NCBI RefSeq assembly: GCF_035958815.1
Contig: NZ_CP108383.1
Coordinates: 372,001-436,000 of the forward strand
Source of the DNA: Nocardia sp. NBC_01327
Lineage (GTDB): Bacteria; Actinomycetota; Actinomycetes; Mycobacteriales; Mycobacteriaceae
Length of the DNA stretch: 64,000 nucleotides
Direction of reading: 5' to 3'
Position numbers and translations under genes: made by a program
Shown here: positions 53,483 through 61,316 of the stretch, piece by piece
Numbering within the stretch: position 1 is the first letter of the stretch
How the letters are laid out: each line of letters opens with the position of its first letter
The notes under the pieces: model-generated
Told to the model about the DNA's origin: nothing
Seen by the model: the letters and a program-made list of their open reading frames with translations, nothing else
Database searches by the model: none

Positions 53483-53950
53483 ATGTCCAGCGACATCGAG
53501 GCCCGGCTGGGAGCGGCCGTGCAGGCATATCAGGCATCGGTCGACGACTTCGACCGCGAGCTCGCTCGCCTGATGGGAGTGAACGAGACGGACCTGCGCT
53601 GCCTGGAAATCCTGATCAATGGGGAGGACGCGGCGCCGAGCACGCTCGCCGTCCAGCTCGGACTGACCAGCGGAAGTGTCACCACCATGCTGGATCGGCT
53701 GGAGAAGCTCGACTACCTCAGCCGGCATCCGCACCCCACCGACCGGCGCAAGACCCTGGTCCGGATCACTCCGCGCGCGCTCGAACGCGCCCTCGGGCTG
53801 ATGGCGCCCTTCCTCGACGACTCCCGCCACATCGTGGCGAAGTACACCCCCGAGCAGCTCGAACTGATCATCGGGTTCCTCGACGCCAGCCGGACCACTC
53901 AGGACGAGCACGTCCAGCGGTTACGGGCCATGCCCCCTCAGAAAGCTTGA
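53483..53950 (+). CDS. MarR-family regulator
   Basis: The 155-residue protein has a winged HTH (DLRCLEILINGEDAAPSTLA, GLTSGSVTTMLDRLEKLDYL, then HPHPTDRRKTLVRIT) flanked by dimerisation helices. Three copies of an identical palindromic core surround its gene, so it most likely represses itself and the flavin monooxygenase gene 90 bp downstream. The inducing ligand may be the substrate of that enzyme. Confidence 0.87.
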   Translation: MSSDIEARLGAAVQAYQASVDDFDRELARLMGVNETDLRCLEILINGEDAAPSTLAVQLGLTSGSVTTMLDRLEKLDYLSRHPHPTDRRKTLVRITPRALERALGLMAPFLDDSRHIVAKYTPEQLELIIGFLDASRTTQDEHVQRLRAMPPQKA

Positions 53951-53974
53951 CAATCAAGTGACTTGAAGTTCAAG
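53946..53974. promoter_or_regulatory. MarR operators 2 and 3 before the monooxygenase
   Basis: CTTGACAATCAAG (53946-53958) overlaps the marR stop codon, and CTTGAAGTTCAAG (53962-53974) follows 16 bp centre to centre. Both share CTTGA-N3-TCAAG with operator 1. ATATAT just after may be part of a -10 box. Confidence 0.65.
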
Positions 53975-54040
53975 ATATATCTATCGGCGGTCGAGATTCC
54001 CGCGATATTCGAGAGCTTCAGGTTTCAGGAGGTCGTCACC

Positions 54041-55351
54041 ATGCACGTCATCATCATCGGAGCCGGTACCGGCGGTATGTGCCTGGCGCACGGCCTGCGT
54101 CAGGCGAACGTTTCCGTCGCGGTCTACGAGCGCTACGGATCCCGCAGGGACGGGCTGTACGGCTATCGCGTCGGCCTGGACGCCACCGGCGGGCGGGCGC
54201 TCGAGCAGTGCCTGCCGCCGAAGCTGTACGAAACCTTCGTCGCCACCTGCGCTCGGGCGCCGCGCTACTTCAATGTGCTGACCGAGAAGATGCGGACCAC
54301 GGCCAGCATCGCGCTCGGCGAGGCCGGCGACGGTGAGCGTTCGGTCTCCCGCTCCACGCTGCGCCAGGTGCTGTTCACCGGTATGGACGATGTCGTGACG
54401 TACGGGAAGGTGTACACGCACTACACCCAGAACCCCAATGGCACAGTCACCGCGCACTTTTCGGACGGGACCAGCGCCGAGGGCGATGTGCTCGTCTCGG
54501 CGGAGGGCACCCGTTCGGCCGTCCGGCAGCAGTACCTGCCGCATGCGGAGATCAAGGACTCCGGCATTACCGCGCTGGCCACCAAAACCGCACTGACACC
54601 GGAGATTCGGGCGATGCTCTCGACCGAATTCGAACAGGGCATCAACCTCATCTTCGGCAGGGGCGGCATGATGGGCATGCTGCACGTGATGCAGTTCCCC
54701 TGGGACGAGCACGGGCGGCCCCGGGACGGCGAGGATGCGGACCTGCTCAATGTCTGGGATGGCCTGCAGTACGACAACACTCGCGACTATGTGAATCTCT
54801 CGGTGTGGAGCGCGCACGACCACTTCCCCGAGGGCGTCACCGAGCTGCGCGGTCAGGAACTCGTGCGGGCGGTGCTTGCCGCGACCACAGGCTGGGATCC
54901 CAAGCTGCGCCGCATGATCGAACTGTCCGATCCGGCTTCCGCTTTCCCACTGCGGATTTCGACCTCGGTGCCGATCGAGGCCTGGCAGCCGACCAATATC
55001 ACGCTGCTCGGCGATGCCATTCACACCATGACCCCGGGGCAGGGTGTCGGCGCGAACACCGCGCTGCGCGATGCCGCACTGCTGTGCCGCAGGCTGATCG
55101 CGGTGGAGCGCGGTGAGCAGGAGCTGATCGCCGCGATCGGCGAATACGAGGCCGAGATCGTGCCCTACGGCTTCGCCCGGGTCGCCGATTCGCTCGACAA
55201 CAACGGCACGAGCGCCGATGATCCGCTGTACCGCCCGGTCATGGGCCGGTTGGCGCTCTTCGCCGCGCGCCGCTACTTCAGCCTGACCGCCAAGATCCCC
55301 GCCCTGCGCCGGAAATTCCTGGCAGACCTGCGGGATTACCGCGACGCGTGA
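54041..55351 (+). CDS. FAD-dependent monooxygenase (aromatic hydroxylase-like)
   Basis: The 436-residue protein has the dinucleotide fold MHVIIIGAGTGGMCLAHGL, an Arg after the fold (YERYGSRRDG), and the second FAD motif ITLLGDAIHTMTPGQGVGAN, the group A flavin hydroxylase pattern. The substrate domain is typical of enzymes attacking aromatics or antibiotics such as tetracycline/rifamycin. AGGAGG lies eight bases before ATG 54041. The preceding MarR and its operators make substrate-inducible expression likely. Confidence 0.87.
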   Translation: MHVIIIGAGTGGMCLAHGLRQANVSVAVYERYGSRRDGLYGYRVGLDATGGRALEQCLPPKLYETFVATCARAPRYFNVLTEKMRTTASIALGEAGDGERSVSRSTLRQVLFTGMDDVVTYGKVYTHYTQNPNGTVTAHFSDGTSAEGDVLVSAEGTRSAVRQQYLPHAEIKDSGITALATKTALTPEIRAMLSTEFEQGINLIFGRGGMMGMLHVMQFPWDEHGRPRDGEDADLLNVWDGLQYDNTRDYVNLSVWSAHDHFPEGVTELRGQELVRAVLAATTGWDPKLRRMIELSDPASAFPLRISTSVPIEAWQPTNITLLGDAIHTMTPGQGVGANTALRDAALLCRRLIAVERGEQELIAAIGEYEAEIVPYGFARVADSLDNNGTSADDPLYRPVMGRLALFAARRYFSLTAKIPALRRKFLADLRDYRDA

Positions 55352-55387
55352 ACGGTGGCGGGCGCCTCCGGAATATTGTTTCCATGG

Positions 55388-55402
55388 ACATAGTTTCTAT
55401 GT
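55388..55402. promoter_or_regulatory. Operator-like ACATAG-TTT-CTATGT
   Basis: A perfect 6-bp-arm palindrome lies about 45 bp before the next gene. A related half-copy (GTTTCCATG) precedes it. The core ATAGTTTCTAT resembles ATAGTTGCCAT at the MarR promoter near 56430. Confidence 0.5.
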
Positions 55403-55446
55403 ACAGTAAATAGCGGACGCACTTTCGTCACACCCAGGAGTCAGCC

Positions 55447-55911
55447 ATGACCACTGCACCCACACTCACCGGTCAGGACATCGCCGAGGCCGAAGGGGCG
55501 GTCACCGCCCTGCTCGAGGCGACGCTCGCCGCGAACGGATTCACCACCACCAGTAAGGAATACGCCGTCCTGCGCGCACTGGCGACGCGCGGGCCGGTCG
55601 CCGAACCGGCCGAGTTCCACGCCTATCTGGCCGGGCAGCGGCAGCTCGGCATCGATGCGGCGGGCGCGGGCGCACTGCTCGGCGGCATGCAGGCCAAGGG
55701 GTTTGTCGACGGTTCCGCCGTCGACGGCCCGGGACCGGTGCAGCTCACCGCCGCGGGGGCCGCCGAGCTGAAGACCCTGATGCAGACCGTCGGGCCGCTG
55801 ACCCGGCCCATCTTCGGCGGGTCCGATCCGGAGGAGCTGGCCACCGCCCACCGGGTGCTGACCTCTGTCATCGAGCGGGCGAAGAAGCTCCGCGAGGGAC
55901 AGGCGCTGTGA
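55447..55911 (+). CDS. MarR-like winged-helix protein
   Basis: The 154-residue protein is helical with a probable winged-helix middle (YAVLRALATRGPVAEPAEFH, then GALLGGMQAKGFVDG; LTAAGAAELK). It resembles the MarR fold without a clear recognition helix, so DNA binding is uncertain. AGGAG precedes the ATG. It is convergent with a true MarR gene 19 bp away and has an operator-like palindrome upstream, so they may regulate each other. Confidence 0.7.
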   Translation: MTTAPTLTGQDIAEAEGAVTALLEATLAANGFTTTSKEYAVLRALATRGPVAEPAEFHAYLAGQRQLGIDAAGAGALLGGMQAKGFVDGSAVDGPGPVQLTAAGAAELKTLMQTVGPLTRPIFGGSDPEELATAHRVLTSVIERAKKLREGQAL

Positions 55912-55930
55912 AAACGCCTTAGCCACACAA

Positions 55931-56401
55931 CTATTCGACACCCTCGGGCGCATCGAGGAGTTCCCGCAGCATGGCGGCGAGCTCCGCGGTGCGCCCGCTG
56001 TTGTTGCCGCCCAGGGGAGCAGTCAATCGATCCCGCAGGTCGTAGACGAGTTCTATTGTGCACTGGGCGGTTTCGACACCCGAATCGGTCAGGGACAGTT
56101 CGACCGCGCGCGGGTCAGCGGTGCTGGCGGTGCGCGTGACCAGCCCGAGCCGTTCCAGGGCGCGCACCAGTTTCGAGATGTAGACGGCGTCGAGACCGGT
56201 GAGATCGGCCAGTCGCCGCTGACTCGGGCGGGTGCCGTCCCTGGTCAAGCCGTACAGCGGGGCCAGCACCGAGTACTGGGCCTGGGTGAGTCCGTAGGGC
56301 GCGAGGGCACGGTCGAGGGTGGCGCGCCATCGGGTCGACAGCCGCCAGACCAGATAGCCGACGTTCGCGCCCACTTCATCATTGGTATCCGCGTTCTCCA
56401 T
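55931..56401 (-). CDS. MarR-family regulator
   Basis: The 156-residue protein has the MarR winged HTH: GLTQAQYSVLAPLYGLTRDG, RRLADLTGLDAVYISKLVRA, LVTRTASTADPRAVELSLT. ATG 56401 is chosen; an in-frame TTG at 56431 would lie inside the promoter repeats. It reads away from the alpha/beta hydrolase-TetR pair and converges on the other MarR-like gene. Confidence 0.85.
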   Translation of the reverse strand: MENADTNDEVGANVGYLVWRLSTRWRATLDRALAPYGLTQAQYSVLAPLYGLTRDGTRPSQRRLADLTGLDAVYISKLVRALERLGLVTRTASTADPRAVELSLTDSGVETAQCTIELVYDLRDRLTAPLGGNNSGRTAELAAMLRELLDAPEGVE

Positions 56402-56421
56402 GCCCGCCACGCCGGACAGTT

Positions 56422-56439
56422 TATATGGCAACTATATGG
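56422..56439. promoter_or_regulatory. Direct repeat TATATGG-CAAC-TATATGG at the MarR promoter
   Basis: Two 7-base direct repeats are spaced 11 bp centre to centre, one helical turn, and overlap an ATAGTTGCCAT imperfect palindrome and a likely minus-strand -10 (CATATA). Autoregulation is likely. Confidence 0.5.
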
Positions 56440-56478
56440 CCCGGATCAGTCGAAAATTGGGGGGTTGACGACGTTGGC

Positions 56479-56495
56479 TAAAGCGATTAGCTTTA
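56479..56495. promoter_or_regulatory. Operator-like TAAAGC-N5-GCTTTA
   Basis: Six-base perfect arms overlap a likely -10 region (TTGACG at 56465, 17-base spacer, TAGCTT) in front of the hydrolase-TetR pair. A further TTAGCTTT copy occurs at 56508. The TetR protein encoded downstream is the natural candidate to bind here. Confidence 0.5.
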
Positions 56496-56533
56496 TGGCT
56501 ATCGCAGTTAGCTTTGAACGAGGAGAGAACGAC

Positions 56534-57382
56534 ATGACCGAGTACATCGATATCGACGGCGGCCGGATCGCTTACGACTCGATCGGCGAAGGACCGCTGG
56601 TGGTGCTCTCGCACGGCATGGGCGACAGCCGCAAGGCCTACCGGTTCCTGGCGCCGCAGATCGCGGCCGCCGGCTACCGGGTGATCAATACGGATATGCG
56701 CGGACACGGCGAATCCAGCATGGGCTGGCCGTCGGTCACCGGCAAGGAGGCCATCAGCCGCACCGATGTGGCCAATGACCTGCTCGCCGTCATCAAGGGG
56801 CTGAATGCCGGGCCCGCCGTCATCGTGGGTCACTCGCTGTCCGGCGGGTCCGCCACCATCGCCGCCGCGCAGGGGCCGGACCTCGTCCGGGCCATTGTCG
56901 AGATCAACCCGTTCACCCTGGAGCAGAAGGTGAACATCGGTGCGCTGCTGACCAATTCGCACCACCGCCGCGGCATGATCCCGCTGATGGGCACCATGAT
57001 CTTCAAGAGCGTCGGCCAGTGGCTGAAGTACCTGAACGTGGCCTACCCGACCAAGCCCGCCGACTACGACCAGTACATGGCCGACCTCGCCGCCAAGCTG
57101 CGCGAGCCGGGCCGGATGGCCGAATTCATGAAGACCGGTCAGTCGACCCCGGCCGATGCGCAGGCCCAGCTGCCGAACGTGACCCAGCCGGCGCTGATCA
57201 TCATGGGCACCGCCGATCCGGACTTCCCGAGCCCCGAGGCCGAGGGCAAGGCCATCATCGCCGCACTGCCCGCCGGGCTGGGCAGCCTGGGCCTGGTCGA
57301 GAACGGCGGCCACTACCCTCATGCACAGCTGGCTGATCAGACCGCAGCCCTGATCCTGCCGTTCCTGAAGGAGCATGCGTAG
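56534..57382 (+). CDS. Alpha/beta hydrolase
   Basis: The 282-residue protein has HGMGDSRKAYR (oxyanion), nucleophile elbow VGHSLSGGS, acid GTADPDFPSP and histidine NGGHYPHA. AGGAGAG precedes ATG 56534. The TetR gene starts on the last base of its stop codon, so the two are expressed together. Probably an esterase or epoxide/lactone hydrolase acting on a small toxic molecule sensed by the TetR protein. Confidence 0.87.
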   Translation: MTEYIDIDGGRIAYDSIGEGPLVVLSHGMGDSRKAYRFLAPQIAAAGYRVINTDMRGHGESSMGWPSVTGKEAISRTDVANDLLAVIKGLNAGPAVIVGHSLSGGSATIAAAQGPDLVRAIVEINPFTLEQKVNIGALLTNSHHRRGMIPLMGTMIFKSVGQWLKYLNVAYPTKPADYDQYMADLAAKLREPGRMAEFMKTGQSTPADAQAQLPNVTQPALIIMGTADPDFPSPEAEGKAIIAALPAGLGSLGLVENGGHYPHAQLADQTAALILPFLKEHA

Positions 57383-57954
57383 TGCCTAGAGTCGGGCTCA
57401 GCAAGACCGATGTCGTCGCGGCGGGCGCCGCGCTCGCCGACGACGTGGGTTTCGCGAACCTGGCGCTGAGTCCCCTCGCACAGCGGCTCGGCGTCCGGAC
57501 GCCGTCGCTCTACAAGCACATCGACGGACTGGCGGATCTGCAGCACGGGATCGCCACGCTCGCCATGGGCGAACTCGATCAATGCGTTCGCGACGCCATG
57601 CACGGGCGCTCCGGCAGTGCGGCGCTCGCGGCCTTCTCGAACGCCTTCCGGCACTACGTGGTGGAGCATCCCGGGCGCTACGCGGCCACCGTCGGCGCGA
57701 CCTCCACCGGGCCCGATGACCCACTGCTGCAATCGAGTACACGCGTCATCGAATCCATTCAGGTGGTGCTGCGCGGCTACGGCATCCCCGAATCCGAGAT
57801 GGTGCACGCGGTGCGCACCCTGCGCAGCATCTTCCACGGATTCGCCAGCCTGCAGGCGGCCAACGGATTCCAATGGAGCCCCGATGCCGAGGACAGCTTC
57901 GACTGGATGATCCGCTTCCTCGACCGCGGCTTCAGCGACGCCGGCAGCGGCTGA
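57382..57954 (+). CDS. TetR-family regulator
   Basis: The 190-residue protein has an N-terminal TetR HTH (VGFANLALSPLAQRLGVRTP, then SLYKHIDGLADL) and a WHG-type C-terminal ligand domain (VRTLRSIFHGFASLQAANGF). GTG 57382 overlaps the preceding stop by one base. It likely controls its own operon through the TAAAGC repeat upstream of the hydrolase. Confidence 0.87.
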   Translation: MPRVGLSKTDVVAAGAALADDVGFANLALSPLAQRLGVRTPSLYKHIDGLADLQHGIATLAMGELDQCVRDAMHGRSGSAALAAFSNAFRHYVVEHPGRYAATVGATSTGPDDPLLQSSTRVIESIQVVLRGYGIPESEMVHAVRTLRSIFHGFASLQAANGFQWSPDAEDSFDWMIRFLDRGFSDAGSG

Positions 57955-58053
57955 GCGGCCGCGGCACGAGGTAGATTCGCCGAAGAGCACAGGTGTCAGC
58001 GGTTTTCGGCGGACCATGAGTACATCACCGGCAGTGTGGCCACGGGGAGCATC

Positions 58054-58914
58054 ATGGAAAACTTCGAGTTCGACGGTATTCGCATCGCCTACCTACAGCA
58101 GGGCGACGAAGGACCAGCGGTGGTGTTCCTGCACAATGCGGGGTCCTCACATCTGATCTGGACACCGCAGATCACCGCTCTCGCAGGGCGATACCGGGTG
58201 TATGCGCTCGATCTGCCCGGCTACGGGAGCTCCGATCAACCGGCCGACGGATTCACCCTGGAGCGGTACACCGAACTGGTGCGGCAATTCCTGCTCGCGC
58301 ATGAGCTCACCGATGTCGGCCTGGTCGGCAACTGCCTGGGTTCGGCCATCAGCCTCACCCTGGCGCGGCGCAATCCGGGACTGGTCCGTGCGGTCGTCGC
58401 GATCAACCCGCTGACCGAATCCACCGCCATGCACGGCGATCTGGGCGCACTGGCGCGCATCACCCGCGGCCTCCCCGCGCTCGGCGCCCGCGTACTCGGC
58501 GGCTGGCATACCCCGAAGTGGTTCGCCCGCAGCACCATTCGCTCCTGGTTCTCGAGCGGCCGCAGCTATCGCGAATGCCCCTACGTCGCGCCGCTCTCCG
58601 ACGGCTTCCCGGCCCGCGCCCTGGTCGGCCTGGTCCGCGACCTGTCCGCCTTCACCGCGCTGGACCAGTGGCCCGATCGCGATCAGCTCCCCCCGATCTG
58701 CACGATCTGGGGCACCGAGAACCGCATCCTCTCGTCCGCCGCCGGCCGCACCCTCAATGCCCAGCTCCGCCCCGACCGCGCCGAATGGCTGGACCGCTCC
58801 GGCCACGTCCCCATGCTCGAGCGCGCCCCCGAGGTAACCGCCATAGTCACCGACTTCTTCGCAGAAGCCTTCGCTCCCGCCAGACCGACCGCGCAGGACT
58901 CAGCTCGAAGCTGA
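58054..58914 (+). CDS. Alpha/beta hydrolase-fold protein with Cys at the nucleophile position
   Basis: The 286-residue protein follows the alpha/beta hydrolase fold (VVFLHNAGSSHLIWTPQI, ALDLPGYGSSDQP). The elbow reads VGNCLGSAIS, so Cys94 replaces the usual Ser. The acid position reads IWGTENRIL, without the usual Asp, and the His is in RSGHVPMLE. Cys nucleophiles occur in dienelactone hydrolases, but those have a different loop. ATG 58054 is chosen with GGGGAG just upstream; GTG 58036 is the alternative. Confidence 0.8.
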   Translation: MENFEFDGIRIAYLQQGDEGPAVVFLHNAGSSHLIWTPQITALAGRYRVYALDLPGYGSSDQPADGFTLERYTELVRQFLLAHELTDVGLVGNCLGSAISLTLARRNPGLVRAVVAINPLTESTAMHGDLGALARITRGLPALGARVLGGWHTPKWFARSTIRSWFSSGRSYRECPYVAPLSDGFPARALVGLVRDLSAFTALDQWPDRDQLPPICTIWGTENRILSSAAGRTLNAQLRPDRAEWLDRSGHVPMLERAPEVTAIVTDFFAEAFAPARPTAQDSARS

Positions 58915-59055
58915 GCGCATCCATCTGGCAATTCGCCCCGTTGTTCGGGTGCGTGGCCAGGCCGGGGCGGGATATCGGATGGGTTGGGAGGGGTGGCGGC
59001 CTAGCATGGCGGCGGAGTGGAATGCCCGATCCGATTGCCATAGGAGTCGATGAAC

Positions 59056-60057
59056 ATGTTGGCGGCGCGACTACATCTGGGACCTGACCGCAGGCTGGAA
59101 TTGGATGAGGTGCCGGTACCGGAACCCGGGGCCGATCATGTGCTGGTGAAGGTGGAGGCCGCCGGGGTTTGCCTGTCGGATGTGCATCTCATCGATGGGA
59201 CTTTGTCGCCGCTGTTCTTGAAGGGCGATGTGGTCACGCTGGGGCATGAGGTCGCGGGGACCGTGCATCAGCTGGGGCCGGGGGTCACGGGCGCGAAGGT
59301 CGGGGATCGAGTGCTGTTGCAGGCGGGGGAGTTGCGCAATGGCGCTACCTTCACGCGCGGAGTGGATTACGACGGCGGGTGGGCGGAATACACGCTGGCC
59401 CGGGTCGACACGCTGGTGCCGATTCCGGATGAATTGCCGTTCGAGCAGGCGTGCTTCATTCCGGATGCGGTGTCCACGCCGTGGGCCGCCATCACCGCTA
59501 CCGCCGAGGTGAAAGCCGGTGAGGCGGTGGGTGTCTGGGGTGTCGGCGGGCTGGGTGCGCACGGGGTGCAGTTGCTGCGCCTGGTGGGTGCGGCGCCGAT
59601 CATCGCGATCGATCCCTTGCCGGCCGCGCGGGAACGCGCGCTCGAATTCGGTGCGGATTTCGCCTTCGATCCGGCCGATCCGGAACTGCGGGCGAAGGTG
59701 TGGGCGGCCTCGGGGACCGGGCTCGCCGCCGCGTTCGACTTCGCCGGGGTGGCCGCGGTGCGCGAGCAGGCCGCGATCTGCCTGGCGCCCAAGGGGCGGC
59801 TGGTGCTGGTCGGGCTGACCGATAAGCCGATCACCATCGCGCACGGGACGGCGTTCAGTTTCTTTCAGCAGCAATTGCGCGGGCACTACGGGTCGGCGCC
59901 GGAGCACGTCACCGAACTGGTGAAACTCCAGGGGCTGCAGCGGGTCGACTTCGCCCGGTCGGTCAGCGCGGTGGTGCCGCTGGCCGATGCCGCCAAGGCC
60001 GTGCACGCGCTGGATGCCAAGGAGGGCAATCCGATTCGCATCGTGCTGAAGCCCTGA
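59056..60057 (+). CDS. Zinc-type alcohol dehydrogenase without the structural-zinc lobe
   Basis: The 333-residue medium-chain dehydrogenase keeps catalytic zinc candidates Cys39 (AAGVCLSDVHLIDG) and GHE near 63, and a Rossmann loop GVWGVGGLGAHGVQLL. The four cysteines of the structural-zinc lobe are absent; this part reads LQAGELRNGATFTRGVDYDG. Substrate unknown. ATG 59056 has a nine-base spacing to AGGAG; ATG 59050 is only three bases away from it. Confidence 0.85.
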   Translation: MLAARLHLGPDRRLELDEVPVPEPGADHVLVKVEAAGVCLSDVHLIDGTLSPLFLKGDVVTLGHEVAGTVHQLGPGVTGAKVGDRVLLQAGELRNGATFTRGVDYDGGWAEYTLARVDTLVPIPDELPFEQACFIPDAVSTPWAAITATAEVKAGEAVGVWGVGGLGAHGVQLLRLVGAAPIIAIDPLPAARERALEFGADFAFDPADPELRAKVWAASGTGLAAAFDFAGVAAVREQAAICLAPKGRLVLVGLTDKPITIAHGTAFSFFQQQLRGHYGSAPEHVTELVKLQGLQRVDFARSVSAVVPLADAAKAVHALDAKEGNPIRIVLKP

Positions 60058-60077
60058 GGATGGGTGGATCCCGGGGT

Positions 60078-61142
60078 TCAGGCCAGTCGGCGCTGAAAAG
60101 CGTTGGTGGGCTGGGCGGTTGACGGGTCGACGGTGTAGACCGTGAGGTCTGCCGAGGACTGGGTCAGGTCCAAGACCATGAAGCCGAGGTCGGTGAAGTT
60201 CTCGTACAGCGACGGGGTGATCCGGGCCGGATCGGTGGCGTGCGCGCCGGAATTGGTTTTGGCCGCTGCGCCGGAACCGATCTGGCGGGTGCCCTTGGTG
60301 GCGCCGGTGGGTTCCAGCACCTGCAGGCAGTGGTCGTGCCCGGAGAGCAGGAACTGGGCACGACCCAGCACGTGCGCCTCGAAGAAGTCCTTCACATGCG
60401 TTCCGTCAATGGGGCTGATGCTCAATCCCTCGTACTGACCGGCATTTCCGTGACTGCCATTGCTCAGATACGGATGATGCGTGCAGACGATCTTCCACTT
60501 GGCGGTGGACTCGTCCAGCGCGCGATCGAGCCAGGCGGCCTGCTCGGTCATGAACTGACCGTCCGCGGCCCAGTACGGCGCGAAGAGCGGAGGCAGGTAG
60601 GCCGCAATGGGATTCAGGTCCAGCACGAAGAACTCGACGAGCGCACCGATGGGCACCGTGTAGTAGCGCGACGGCATGAACCAGCGCGGGGAACGCGCGT
60701 GATAGGCGACCTCGTGATCACCGCGCAGCAGCCAGCCACCGTCGCCGGGCAGGATCGAACTGTTGTCGTGATTGCCCTGCACCATGATCCAGGGGAAGTC
60801 GAGATCGTGGTTGGGGTCCTCGAATTTCGCGCTGAACTGGGCGTCGTCATCGGACCACGGGCCCTGTTCGTAGACATTGTCGCCGAGACCGAGCGCGAAG
60901 GAGAACGGCTGCTCGCCGTGCAGGGCGCGGGCGGCATCGGCGACGGCCCACTGCGGCCGGGCGCCGGTGCCCGCATCACCGGTGACGAGAATCCGCAGTG
61001 CGGCGGTGTCGGGGAAGGGCAGTTTGGTGATGATCGGCGCGGGCGCGGGTTCGGCCCAGCCCGGCCCGGCGGTCGCGGCTACTGTTGCGATGCCGGCGGC
61101 GGTTGCGGCACCGGTCAGAAAGCCGCGGCGGTCCACGGTCAT
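60078..61142 (-). CDS. Tat-exported metallophosphoesterase
   Basis: The 354-residue protein starts MTVDRRGFLTGAATAAGIAT, a twin-arginine signal peptide. The calcineurin-like motifs are VTGDAGTG, LGDNVYEQG, QGNHDN, CTHHPYLS and SGHDHCLQ, which bind two metals. It would hydrolyse phosphate esters outside the membrane, like tartrate-resistant acid phosphatase-type enzymes. AGGAGAG precedes the ATG, and a 16-bp palindrome lies upstream. Confidence 0.88.
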   Translation of the reverse strand: MTVDRRGFLTGAATAAGIATVAATAGPGWAEPAPAPIITKLPFPDTAALRILVTGDAGTGARPQWAVADAARALHGEQPFSFALGLGDNVYEQGPWSDDDAQFSAKFEDPNHDLDFPWIMVQGNHDNSSILPGDGGWLLRGDHEVAYHARSPRWFMPSRYYTVPIGALVEFFVLDLNPIAAYLPPLFAPYWAADGQFMTEQAAWLDRALDESTAKWKIVCTHHPYLSNGSHGNAGQYEGLSISPIDGTHVKDFFEAHVLGRAQFLLSGHDHCLQVLEPTGATKGTRQIGSGAAAKTNSGAHATDPARITPSLYENFTDLGFMVLDLTQSSADLTVYTVDPSTAQPTNAFQRRLA

Positions 61143-61164
61143 CCAGCTCTCCTCAGCTCAGTTT

Positions 61165-61180
61165 CTGGTCGACTGACCAG
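61165..61180. promoter_or_regulatory. Palindrome CTGGTC-GACT-GACCAG
   Basis: Six-base perfect arms about 23 bp before the phosphoesterase ATG (minus strand), downstream of a GAATAC -10-like box. It looks like a TetR-type operator. Confidence 0.45.
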
Positions 61181-61316
61181 TATTCCCGGTCTCCGAAAAG
61201 TCCGCACAATATGACACGTTCGCCAAGGCCATCGACCTTTTGACAGCACCCTTCGCCGATGAGAGTGTTGGTTGTCCGTTATCTCACAATCTGCTCGGCC
61301 ACAGGGGGACGCCACA

